64,000 nucleotides of DNA, from contig JAYWVB010000001.1 in assembly GCA_039881045.1 (NCBI GenBank), positions 62,001 to 126,000 on the forward strand. The letters are read 5' to 3'. The translations under genes were made by a program, and so were the position numbers. The notes under the pieces were generated by a model. It was given only the letters and a program-made list of their open reading frames with translations, ran no database searches and had not been told where the DNA came from. Positions 10,988-20,886 of this stretch are shown here, in pieces. The stretch's first letter is position 1, and each line of letters begins with the position of its first letter. This DNA is from Chaetomium olivaceum (lineage: Eukaryota; Ascomycota; Sordariomycetes; Sordariales; Chaetomiaceae).

Positions 10988-13873
10988 TTATGCATCCTGA
11001 GTGAGCGACGCCAGGTCCGGGTACCGGAGATCGGCATTTTCTTCTAGAAAGTCCATCCAGTCTTTCAGAAACTTGCTGCCCCTGCACGTACGAGTCAGCT
11101 ACATTTCTCAAACCAACAAAGAGATTTTAGGAGACTTACTTTTTGACCGTCTCGGAGTCTCCGATGACTGTCAACGAGCGCTTGGGCCGTGTCATCGCCA
11201 CTGTAAGGATTGCATTAACATTCATCCTTCGCCATTGTAGCCGGCGTACAGTGATAGAACGGGGAGGGCATGCGGCCGAGGCGCATTACCCGCGGCAAGC
11301 CCAACCATTCACGGACGGCCGCCGGAATGGAAGTGTCAAAAGTGCCAACTCACCATTCAGCCGGCGCTTCTCGCCCAAAAAACCGACCTCGCCGTCAGAG
11401 TTGCTCCGGACGAGGCTGACAATCACAGCCTCCTTCTCCCGGCCCTGGAAGCCGTCTACACTGCCTAGCTCAATGCCGGGGAAGGTCTCCTTTAGCGGCG
11501 CAAGGACCGCGAGCTTGGTTCGTCCCAGGTTTTGTCAGCCCCCCTGCTCCATCATGCGTGCTAGAGTAAATGCTTCCCCGCCGCATGGCATGAACGTCAT
11601 CCCGCAAGGCAACCCCCCTCACGGTTGCGGCGATCATGCGAGCATATACGTAAGGAAGAGTCGAGTAAGGGGTAGGGATTGTTCAGGATCACGCACCTGC
11701 GCATTGTACGGCGTCACCACCGCGATATCCTCGGGTTTGACCCCGGCGTCCACCAGGCTCTGCACGTGCTGCCTCACCAGCGCCGCCTCCATCTCGTTGC
11801 TCTTGCTGTCCCCGTAGAGGCTGCTCTTGGTGAGCTTCTTGCTCCCACTGCCGCCTGTAGTGTCCTGGTCGTCCTCGTTCTTCTCGGGGAAATCGCCGCC
11901 CTGCGTGTCGATAAAGACAAGCGGCTCAGTCGTGTCGTCCGTGTCGGCCACCTCGTAGGGGAGATCCTTGAGAAGCCTCGCCTTCACGGTCTCGGCGGCG
12001 ATCAGCTTCCCCTCGTAGAGCTCGTCGGACGGGAACCGCATGATCTTCTCGTGCATGCGGTACTGAGTTGTGAGCATGCGCTTGATGGATGGGCCGTGGA
12101 GTTTCAGCAGGCGGTCGAAGAGCGTCGTTTCCAGCGTAGCCCCCTTTACCACACCCTCCCTATCAGCAGCACCGTCCTTCCCCTTCTTACTGCTGCTATC
12201 CTTCTTCTTCTTCAAATTCAGCGACTTGATCGTCGGCGGCAGCTGCAAGTGGTCACCCGCACAAATAGCCTTACTCGCAGCCAGCAGCGGCACCCAGCAC
12301 TGGGCCTCGAGCGCCTGGCTAGCCTCGTCGATAACCACCACATCGAACTGCTCCCCCCGCAGCTGGAAGCCGCCCGCGCCATGCAGCGTCGCCAGCACGA
12401 CCTTGCTGCCCGCCACGAGACTGCTCACGCAGCGGCGCTCGCGCTCGCGGTACTCCTTGCGCAGCTCCTTGAGGTCGGCGTAGATGGCGCGGCGCTCGCG
12501 CCCGGTGCGCGTCTTGCGGATCGATGCCTGCTTCGCGTCCATCTCGGCCCGCACGTCCTTGACGATGGCCCCCGCCTCCGACGTGCGCGTCAGCACGTCG
12601 AGCGAGTGGTTGAGCACTGAGGGGAGCAGGCGGGCCGGGTGGCCGAGGCGAATTAAGGGGATTTTGTGGGGGGAGAGGCGTTCCACGATGTTGTCGACTG
12701 AGATGTTGGAGGGGCCGCAGACGAGTACGCGGAGGTTGCGCTTGAGGAGCTGGAGGATGAGTTCGATGAGGGTGTGGGTTTTGCCGGTCTGCGTTGGGTT
12801 AGTATCTCTGATGTGTCGGGTATAAAAGGGGCTGGGACTTGCTCCTGGTGGTCCGTGGATCAACCCAATCTCCCTTGATGCCAGCGCAAACCGGATAGCG
12901 TCTTTCTGGCTATCATTCAGCGTGGGGTCAACCCAGTCAATATTCCCAACCTCCTCATCCTGCGTCAAGTCCGCCGCAACAGGCGACGGTGACGACAGCC
13001 CAAACAGCACCCTGACAAAAGCTGAGTACTCCCTCTCCTCCATCTTGGCCAGCCTCTCCATCGTAGCATTCATCCTATCTCACCGTCAGCCCTGTCATAT
13101 CACCCAGCAGCCCGCCCCCCCTCCCCTCCCCTCCCCTCAGAGCAACTCAACCCGTACCCAAAAACTCACCTCTTAAAAGTAACATCATCCGCCACCTTCA
13201 CAATCCACACCCTCTTCTCCCCCACCACCCCGGCCAACAACCCCTCCCCCCCGTCCTCTTTCCCGCCCGCACCCGCACCACCACCACCACCACCATCCCT
13301 CTCCTCCACCGCCACGCCCACCACCCCCCTGCCCACGCGCGTAACAACCCCCTTCACCCCGGTCTCCCTCTCCTTCCCCACCGCCTTTTTCTTCACCCCG
13401 CCGCCCGTCGGCTGCTCCGCCACGAGCACGATATCGCCCACGCGGATGCCATGCTCGGGGAGGTCTGCACCTCCGCCTCCACCTCCACTTGTGCCAGGAC
13501 CAGAACTAGAGGTGGCGGTAGAAGAAGAAGAAGAAGAAGCGGTAGCAGGATCGGGCGCCAGCTCCAGGACCGTCTTGCCGCCGAGGCCGGTGCGCTGGGC
13601 GGCGACGGTGAGGCTGGTTAGGGCGACGCCGGCGCGTTGGAGGGCGAGGGGGGAGTCTATTCTATGGGGTTAGCGGGTTGCGTTTGTTTGTTTGTTTGTT
13701 TGTTTGTTTTGTTTTTAGGGGTTGGAGAAGGGAGAGATGGAAAAGGGGGAGGGGGGGGGGACCGGACACATACGGAGGGATACTAGGGCGGAGGACTCGG
13801 CGATCTCGGCTGCGAGTTCGGAGGCGAGGAGGGAGAGTTGTGTTTGGGCGAATTCTTGGACGTTGACGGCCAT
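10988..13873 (-). CDS. hcs1: SF1B DNA/RNA helicase of the Hcs1 / SMUBP-2 (IGHMBP2) family
   Basis: Upf1-like superfamily 1 helicases use ATP to unwind nucleic acid 5'->3'. Yeast Hcs1 is DNA helicase A, associated with polymerase alpha. Seven exons, all in phase: 13873-13774, 13656-13170, 13074-12843, 12788-11697, 11513-11354, 11200-11140, 11081-10988, giving 741 residues against 683 in yeast. The N-terminal beta-barrel region carries GLGGKTVLEL and DVTFKR motifs and Gly/Ser-rich expansions. Walker A GPPGTGKT lies at 270-277 and is formed across an intron. Motif II is VVVIDEAS. Later motifs are TTQYRMH, VTPYNAQ, VDGFQGREKEAVIVSLVRSN and VAMTRPKRSL. The intron at 12789-12842 has a GC donor. Start at 13873 is the first ATG giving a continuous reading through exon 2. 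Family assignment is firm; the exact cellular role is inferred from orthologues. Confidence 0.92.
12789..12842 (-). other. GC-AG intron inside the Walker A codons of the helicase
   Basis: Minus strand: GGA|GCAAGT ... ACTAAC ... ACGCAG|ACC. It is 54 nt long, a multiple of three, and contains no stop codon. Splicing at GC restores GPPG-TGKT. Use of the nearby GT instead would shift the frame and destroy the motif. Retention would insert 18 residues between GPPG and TGKT. Confidence 0.85.
13682..13710 (+). repeat. (GTTT)n microsatellite in helicase intron 1
   Basis: About six GTTT units in a row, seen on the plus strand, inside the first intron (13657-13773) of the minus-strand helicase gene. 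A G-run at about 13749-13760 lies in the same intron. Confidence 0.8.
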
Positions 13874-14297
13874 ATTTTGGGGTTATTATTATTATTTATT
13901 TCTCGGGTTGTGTTATGTTTTGGGGTTGGTGGTGTTGTGTTGTTGGTGTTGGTAGTGGGGTGAATGAAGGTGTGGGTTCAAGGTGAGTTTGGTGTTGAGT
14001 GGGACAAGCAGGCCCAGTTGGAATTCGGTGAGGTGCGTTTGAGCATATGGACATAAAAAGGCACAAACTGACTGTGACATTTGAACATTTAACTATGACG
14101 ATATCGTTCCCTATTCGGCTGATCTTCGGGTTCGATTGTTCATAGAAAAAGTTGCATGCATAACTGGTATATTGATAACTCAGTCCATCCTCTCCATTCA
14201 TTTCCCACTCAACCTGAACACCTTCCACCTCAACACCAAAGCCAAGATCCCCGACACCCTCTTAAACCCATGATAAAAATAAACCCCTCCAGTCACG
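13874..14297. other. Intergenic region between helicase start and DUF202 stop
   Basis: 424 nt, T/G-rich near 13875-13970. It holds the helicase promoter/5' UTR and the 3' UTR of the DUF202 gene. No other element is recognised. Confidence 0.5.
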
Positions 14298-15631
14298 TTA
14301 TGTCCGACCGCTCTGCACCGTAAGAATGACAATCAGCGAGGCCAGCGTCACGGTAAACGCTATCAAGGCCACTAGCATGATGGTCCCCCTACTGGCCGGG
14401 AATTTGCCTTTGATCACCCAGTTCTGGCCCTCCAAATACCTGTTATACCCGAGGAGCAAGATCAAGATGCTGACTGCCAAGAAGGCCGTCCCCAGCGGTT
14501 TGCCCATGCGTCGGAGGCTCTCGGCCTGCTTGCTGTCATCGGCCAGCGACGTGTTGAGGCGAAACAGCTGTGTTATGGCGATGCCAATCGAGGCAAACGC
14601 TAGAGATGTGCGGAGCCAGGCGAGGAATGTTCGTTCTAAACCACAACCGACAACCTGTCAGCTTGTTCCCGTTTACTTTGCTCAAGACACAACGGCAGTA
14701 ACCTACCCAGCGCCAAGTGGTCCCGTGCAACGCTGCCCTTATTCTCGAGCTCGACGCTCTTGAAGTAGCGCAGCGTGCGCTTCCACCCGGACTCCTCCCG
14801 CTCCGCCCTGGGCCGTTCCCGTGGCGCACCATTATTCTCACCGTCCCGTCCGGGCGTCTGCGGCCCTTCATACAGCGCCGACGATTTCCTGCTCAGCGCC
14901 GATCGCCTGCGCGCGGGGCTCGTCTCGACCGTGCTCTGGTAGTTGAGGGTCCGCTGCCGCTCCGGCTGGGAGCTCACCACGCCGCCGCCGTGGCCATTGC
15001 CGTTGCGTCCTGGCGGGGAGCCGCCGCCTGAGCCGCAGGGGTCGCTGGCTCTGCGCGAGCGCTCGAGGAGGGGCTGGAGTCGGGGACTGACGTTGGCGAA
15101 ATCGGGATCGAGGGACTCGGCTCGTTCGCGGGCGCTCTAGAGAAGGGGGGGGTTATGAATGTCAGCTTTGTTGTCTCAGGGTGAGCACGTGCTGCGTGGG
15201 GGTGGAGGTTGGTAGCGCGCATCATCAGCAAAAGGACGTGGGCGTGGTGTGTACGAACAGGAAGGCCGAAGATGTTATTCGCCGAGGGACCGAAGATCGC
15301 AGCGGCAAGACGAGACATGCTGGCCACACTTGGGCCTAGTGTTTGTTGGACTTGTGTGTTTCTGTGCCGGTGCGTGGGATGGATCTGGTCGAACACGCGC
15401 CAAAGCGAGAGAAAGTGTGGAGAAAGATGGACGGAATCCCTGACGTGAGTCCCAAGACTCTGGAGTACTCTGGGCGCAGTGGTCCAGTTCGACTATTCAG
15501 AGAACCAACAAACAAAAACTAACCTCGAGAATGTCCCGGATGCGGTCTTTGGAGGACTTGCGCCTGGTTAATTGCAGCGTCGCAGACCGAGAGAGAGGTG
15601 CGGGCGAGGCCGCATCTATCGCCACGGGCAT
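14298..15631 (-). CDS. DUF202 (YidH-type) three-helix membrane protein
   Basis: Three exons in phase: 15631-15524, 15136-14707 and 14635-14298, giving 291 residues. Donors are GTTAGT and GTAGGT. The N-terminal ~170 residues are hydrophilic and rich in Ser, Arg and Gly. The C-terminal half matches the DUF202 fold: a KGSVARDHLALERTFLAWLR signature near 165-185, then three hydrophobic helices (around LAFASIGIAITQLF, LGTAFLAVSILILLLGYNRY and MLVALIAFTVTLASLIVIL). Related proteins include bacterial YidH and the Vtc1-like fold of vacuolar transporter chaperones, but no biochemical function is established for this subfamily. Probably an endomembrane or vacuolar protein. It shares a ~960-bp divergent promoter with the reductase gene at 16592. 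Confidence 0.85.
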
Positions 15632-16591
15632 GGTCTGGTGATTTATTAATTGAGTCGGTGCTGCCAATGCCGCCGAGGCTTCACAACGAACTACACCCGA
15701 TAGGAGACGAGGGGCGGGACGGTGCGATGACGACGGTATCAGTGGCGTCAGTGCGCCGAGCGATTGCGAGTTTTGTAACAAAAGACGAAATAATGCATCA
15801 CGGATTGATTGTTAGTTAGGCTCGATCTTGGCTTCGAACTTGCACTATCGAGAAGACCGAAGCAGGGAGATAAAGACGGCCCTCGGGGCTGCACGTCATA
15901 GCTTGCCAGCTTCCCTCCCTGCTTCTTCCCTTTCCCACAGGCAATGGGCCCGATAACCGGTGCCTTCGATCACAGCTGATTGGCCAATTGCCAGAAACTC
16001 GCACCACCTTCGGCACTCGGCTGCGGAGTGTGGTTGTACGGCAGTGCCATGCCTTTGGTTTCTGACCATGAAGTAAGCGTAGGATATAAAATGTCAAACG
16101 GCTGAAACATTCCGATTTGCCCGTTTCCATTACATACTTCCAAGCAGTGTCGACGTCCCGCAATTTATTTGCAACTGTTCACAAATTCGAAGTTGGAATA
16201 ACTAGAAGGCATCATGTGCTTCATTTCTGGGGGCAACCCCTCCAAACTTTGAAGCGGGGGCAACAAAATTCCGACTCTGAGACCCCGCCGACACTGACTT
16301 GTTCCCTGAGATCACCCAACCTCGGACTGGCTTCGGAACTTGAAAGTCTTAGTTAAGGTAATAGTTGCTTTTCCAGATCCTGGACCGTCTCGGGGTTAGT
16401 TGCTAGACGCCGTCGACGACTTCGACCCGGTGCTTAAGACCATTAAATCCGAATCGACCGTCAACTCCTGACATATAAATTCAGTGATATGGTGGCATTT
16501 GCACGAGAACGTTGATATTCTGTTGCATACTTCGTAGTCAAACACATCTTCAAATCTCAAAGCTCAAAAGGTCAACTCCATAACCACCACC
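15632..16591. promoter_or_regulatory. Divergent promoter region, DUF202 gene / pyridoxal reductase gene
   Basis: 960 nt between two start codons that point away from each other. A TATAAAT sequence at 16474-16480 lies about 110 bp before the reductase ATG. The stretch 16505-16590 is A/C-rich, like a fungal 5' leader. No conserved transcription-factor site is claimed. Confidence 0.5.
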
Positions 16592-17743
16592 ATGGCCACA
16601 CAATCCAGGCAAGCAGGTCGGCAACATCGGCTTCGGACTCATGAGTAGGCCCTAGACAACGTACCCACGTAGCTTTGGCACATCGACTTACTTACCGTCA
16701 CAGGCCTGACTGCGCCCCCGGCAGACGTACCGAAGAAGAGGGCTTCGCTGCCATCAAGGCCGCCCTTGCCGCCGGCTGCAACTACCTGAACGCTGGTGAA
16801 TTCTATGGCACGCCCGACGCCAACTCACACACCCTCCTCAACAGCTACTTCACAAAATACCCCGAGGACAGGGACAAAATCCTGCTCAATGTCAAGGGCT
16901 GTATCTTTGCGAACCCTCAGCCCGACAACTCACCAGCCGCCGTCAACACCAGCGTCGAGAACTGCGTCCGGCTGCTCGGGGGTAAGTGCCGCATCGACCA
17001 GTTCGAGCCCGCCCGCAAGGACCCCAAGGTCGACATCGAGACCACCCTCGCCACGCTCAAGGAGCACCTCGAGGCCGGCCACATCGGGGGCATCTCCCTC
17101 AGCGAGGTCAGCGCCGCCACCCTCCGCCGCGCCGCCAAGGTCACCAAGATCCAGTCCGTCGAGGTCGAGCTCTCGCTATGGGCCACCGAACCCCTCGAGA
17201 ACGGCGTCGCCCAGGCATGCGCCGAGCTCGACATCCCCATCATCGCGTACGGTAAGATAATATCCCCCAGCCCCATTAACCACCCCCCGCACCACCCATC
17301 CAATCTCGTCCCTCGCTAACTAATCGGTCGGCCACCCACCACCAGCCCCTCTCGGCCGCGGCATGCTCACGGGCCAGTTCAAATCCCACGACGACCTCCC
17401 CGCCAACGACTTCCGGCGCGGACTGCCGCGCTTCCAGCCGGACGTGTTCGAGACCAACCTGCGCCTGGTGGCCGAGGTGCAGAAGCTAGCAGCGCGCAAA
17501 AACTGCACGCCGGGCCAGGTCGCCATCGGCTGGGTGCTGGCGCTCGGGAAGCGGCCTGGCATGCCCACGATTATCCCCCTCCCCGGCGCATCCAGGCCGG
17601 AGCAGGTGAGGGAGAATGCGGTGGAGGTGGAGCTGAGTGAGGAGGATATGCGGGAGCTGGAGAGGATCGCGAAGGAGTTTGCGCCGGTGGGGACGAGGTA
17701 TTCGGCGCATGGGATGCAGTCGATTGATAATAGTACTGAATAG
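16592..17743 (+). CDS. Aldo/keto reductase, pyridoxal reductase (Plr1) type, with two compensating single-base indels
   Basis: Plr1-type reductases convert pyridoxal to pyridoxine with NADPH. Exons 16592-16644, 16704-17251 and 17346-17743 join in phase to 332 residues, close to fission yeast Plr1 (333). The TIM-barrel features are clear: NAGEFYG with the catalytic Tyr at residue 52, DQFEPARKDP, LSEVSAATLRRAAK, PIIAYAPLGRGMLTGQF and a C-terminal IIPLPGASRPEQV cofactor-phosphate segment. The first ~28 residues are anomalous. After MATQS the frame slips by +1 near 16606 and slips back near 16726. The expected beta-strand segment (GKQVGNIGFGLM, then LTAPPADVP) is therefore encoded in another frame. 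The open frame nevertheless continues from ATG to stop. This is either a real compensated frameshift or two base-call errors. Confidence 0.85.
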
Positions 17744-18246
17744 TTAGTTAGGCTGTGGTTTTACATGTTGAATTAAGAGTGTAATTTACGAGTTGAAAAT
17801 AAGAAATATGTGATGATGATGAATGTTGTGGTTCAAGGAAAGGAAACCGCTTTGCGGTCAATGAAATGTTGAAGTTGGAGTAAACAGTGGTCTGGTGGCT
17901 ATGTGCACAGTGCGGAGTGCCTGTCTCGGGGTTTGGGTTGCATCATTCAAGCTCCTCCAGCTCTCGACCACGAGAAAAGTAACGAGAAATTGCGGTCGGA
18001 ATTGTTGTCGACGCAACTTCGAGAATCCGGCCATTAAAACAACCCCGGATTACACGAATAGGACGTTGAAAACAACCCGACAATCCGACTCTTACGCGAC
18101 TTCCACAACACCGCCGGCCGCGTCTTGCACCGAGCCCACCGACGTCAGCGACATCTCGAGTCCATCTAATCTTGAACCGAACCATCACCACTACCATACA
18201 CTCAACACTCGCGCCTGTCGCCTACCTCAACACACAACCGCCCAAC
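17744..18246. other. Intergenic region between reductase and shr3-like gene
   Basis: 503 nt holding the 3' UTR of the reductase (AT-rich, 17744-17880) and the promoter/5' leader of the next plus-strand gene. The stretch 18100-18245 is C/A-rich. No further element is recognised. Confidence 0.5.
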
Positions 18247-19047
18247 ATGCCCACCCAGTGGGTCGACTGGTCGAAAACGACCAAGTCAGAAAACTACCGC
18301 GGCTCAGGCTCCTTTGCGACCTTTCTCATCATCGGCCGTACGCCTCCCCCTTCCATTCCCCATCCCGTCTCTCTCCTCCCCTTTCCCGGCCCATACACAC
18401 CTCCCCGCCCAAACCATCCCCCCACTAACCCTCTATCCACACCAGCGGTCTGTTTCGCCCTAGGCATCCTGTTCGCCTCCTTCCCCTACGACTTCCCACT
18501 CCTCTGGACATCCGACCCCATCCCGCCGTCCTACCTGGACCACCTGGAAACGCACCTGCGCTTCATGCACCAAGCGCCGCCGCTCATCGCGCGCATGCTG
18601 CACATCATCGTCTTCGTCGGCTTCCTGGGCTTCTTCATCAAGCTGTTCCGGCCGTCCGAGGCCAACATCCTGTTCGACGGCGGCAGCCTGATGCTGTACG
18701 TGATCGGGGCGGGCGTGTACCTGAGCAATATTGTGAAAGGGATGCGCGCGGTGAGCCAGCCGGGGGGGTTGGCGGCGGCGGAGGCCGAGGCGAGGGCTAA
18801 CGGCGCCTTCGCCGCGCACCAGCAGCATACGGGCCCCGTCAGTGGGGAGGTGGTGCTGGGGCGGGAGGATACGCTGCGCGTGCTGAGCGCGAGCCATGTG
18901 ATTTTGGCGTTGGTGTTGGTCGGCGTGCTGGTGCTGCAGGCCGGGCAGTGGTATGCGGAGCGCAAGGAGGCGGATGAGGTGGCTCAGTTGGATAGGGAGG
19001 CGGCGGATCGGAAGGGGCAGGCTGGGTCGGGGAAGAAGAAGGCGTGA
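18247..19047 (+). CDS. shr3: Shr3-type ER membrane chaperone for amino-acid permeases
   Basis: Shr3 sits in the ER membrane and helps polytopic amino-acid permeases fold and enter COPII vesicles. Two exons, 18247-18337 and 18446-19047, joined across a 108-nt intron (GTACGC donor, CACTAAC branch, CCAG acceptor), give 230 residues; yeast Shr3 has 210. Four hydrophobic segments are visible: FATFLIIGPVCFALGILFAS, a second around MLHIIVFVGFLGFFIKLF, a third around MLYVIGAGVYLSNIV and a fourth around VILALVLVGVLVLQAG. A hydrophilic Lys/Glu/Ala-rich tail follows and ends GSGKKKA. A C-terminal KKXX-like basic tail fits ER location. The architecture and the conserved N-terminal SFATFLIIG segment support the family; function is by homology. 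Confidence 0.85.
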   Translation: MPTQWVDWSKTTKSENYRGSGSFATFLIIGRTPPPSIPHPVSLLPFPGPYTPPRPNHPPTNPLSTPAVCFALGILFASFPYDFPLLWTSDPIPPSYLDHLETHLRFMHQAPPLIARMLHIIVFVGFLGFFIKLFRPSEANILFDGGSLMLYVIGAGVYLSNIVKGMRAVSQPGGLAAAEAEARANGAFAAHQQHTGPVSGEVVLGREDTLRVLSASHVILALVLVGVLVLQAGQWYAERKEADEVAQLDREAADRKGQAGSGKKKA

Positions 19048-19583
19048 GGATGTGTGTAATAAAAACGGGAAGGGCGGGGCGGGAGGGGTTAGTTCGGGAA
19101 AGGGTTGGATCTTGGGTCGTGGATGGATAGATGGATGGGTTCAGTAGATATTTCGGTACATTGTTGTTTTGTTGTTGAATCCATGGGAGTATCTCCCAGC
19201 GCACCCTCATTATATCCCGGCCCATGTTACCTGAACGCGTGTTTGAACAACAAAAGACGGCAAGGAATCTTGTAGTGTTGTAGCAAGGTTGATTAAAATA
19301 TGTACGGCTCGAAAACTAAAGTTGGCAGTCTAGTACCGGGGTATAATGTCCCATCCTTCTATAACCCCAGCGACGGCCATGCTGATACCGAGTATGCAGT
19401 CTCCCTTTCCAATCCGAGACGCCGCTCTTATCCAAAACAAACTCCATGTCCATGCGATATCGAGAAAAAAAGTGGTATATCACAAAAGAAACATAGGAAA
19501 CCGACACGCCATCACCAAACTCGGTATTAGTTCAACCCCCCTCTCCAACACCCTCTGTACCCCGTCCGTCAGGGCACATCACA
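19048..19583. other. Convergent 3' intergenic region
   Basis: 536 nt between two converging stop codons. It should hold both 3' UTRs and polyadenylation sites. No gene or repeat is recognised. Confidence 0.5.
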
Positions 19584-20886
19584 TCACCTCCTCGGCATCG
19601 GTGGAACCTGCCCACCGTGCTGGTTGTACCCCAAGTACCCCTCGCCGTTCGCCACGCCGCCCAGGTCGGCGTTATCCAGCATCTGGGTGAAGGTGGTCAT
19701 GTCGGTGTAGCGCCGGTCGTTGTTGCTCTCCGGCGTCCGGTCTGGCGTGATATTCGGGTCGGCAAACACGTTTATGCTCACCGAGCTGGGCTCACGGTGC
19801 TGCCGGGGCGTCTGCGGCATCAGTCCGTTATCGTGGTTCACATAGGGCATGTCGACATATTGCGGCTGTTCGAGATTGCCGTATCCGGCGTACGCGGGCG
19901 TGATCTGAGCCGCTGGTCCCCGTGCCGCAGCTGGCGGAACGGCCAACATCCCCGCCTGCATCCCCATCCCCCCGGCTTGCATTCCCCCGGCCTGCATCCC
20001 CCCGGCCTCTGGAGTGTTTGCTGCCGAGGCTATGAGGGCCCCTGTTACCGAGTCCGGGTCTTCGGGATAGGCTTCGGGTGGGGTGCGCGGGCCTGGACCC
20101 CGGGCAAAGTCGCTGCGGAAACTGTTATCCGCCATGATTGGATTGCTGATCAGGTTTCCAAAAGATGAGGTTGATCGTGATAGTTTCGGTGGGCTCCCGG
20201 ATGCGCTCGCATCTTCTTTCTTCTTCTTCCGAAGAAAGATAAAGGCGAAAATGGCGGCACCGATGAGAACGACGGCCCCGGCTGTCGCTCCACCGGCAAT
20301 GGCAGCTACTGGTGGGCCGCTGCTTGAACTTTCCGCGGTGTTCGACGAGTCTCCCGTTGCATTTGCGTCTCCAGCAGAATCTGTGGTATCCGCCGTCGGG
20401 CTGGCAACGCCCGTGGCGCTTGTTTTAGTACCACCTGTGGCAGTAGGGCCCGGTTTCACAGTCTTTGTTTGAAAAGGGACGGCATTCTGGTTCTCGTCCC
20501 TGGCGCATTGGCCGTCCCTACACGAGTACCCGAACGGGCAGCACTGGGTGCCGCAGCGGACCAGGGTCCCTCCAAGAGCAGTCGTCTTGACCACAGCGTC
20601 GGGGTTCTTCACGCCATCTTGCAGCGCGATGTCGCAGGGAACCGGTTGGATCCTCAAGCAGTCTGCGCCTTTTGGACAGCAGAGAACCGTCGTGTTCCCG
20701 GCGAGCGCGATGCAGGTTTCGCTGGACTTGCAACAGAAGTAATCGGGGAAATCGGCGTTCTTGCACTGGTCGAAGTTCGGGGCGCAGGTTGATTGTCGCG
20801 CGAATAACTCATGAATCGGCACTGCCGATGCGGCCACATGTACGGCAGCTAATAAAGCCGCCCAAAGCGCGGTGGCGCCTGGGCAT
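19584..20886 (-). CDS. Cysteine-rich single-pass membrane protein (one-base insertion just after the start)
   Basis: A single long minus-strand exon ends at 19584. The only nearby ATG, at 20884-20886, is followed by CCC (plus GGG, 20881-20883). Dropping one C puts it in frame and yields a signal peptide (MPGATALWAALLAAVHV, cleavage near ASA) and 433 residues. An ectodomain of about 130 residues has many cysteines in CC pairs (YFCCKSSETC, VLCCPKGADC, CCPFGYSCRDGQC), somewhat granulin-like. A Ser/Thr-rich stalk follows, then a transmembrane helix (VAAIAGGATAGAVVLIGAAIFAFIF), a KKKKE stop-transfer and a cytoplasmic tail with GGMQA repeats. Fungal proteins of this layout are cell-surface proteins of unknown role; I cannot name it. 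An unseen 5' intron is the alternative to an inserted base. Confidence 0.75.
19975..20012 (-). repeat. In-frame tandem repeat encoding AGGMQ units
   Basis: Three near-identical 15-nt units (GGCCTGCATCCCCCC-like on the plus strand) encode repeated Ala-Gly-Gly-Met-Gln in the cytoplasmic tail of the cysteine-rich membrane protein. The repeat is small and may vary in length between strains. Confidence 0.7.

Noticed and set aside
11679..12620. 313-codon plus-strand open frame across the helicase
   Set aside because: Antisense shadow of conserved helicase motifs; its Leu/His/Arg-rich composition has no domain.
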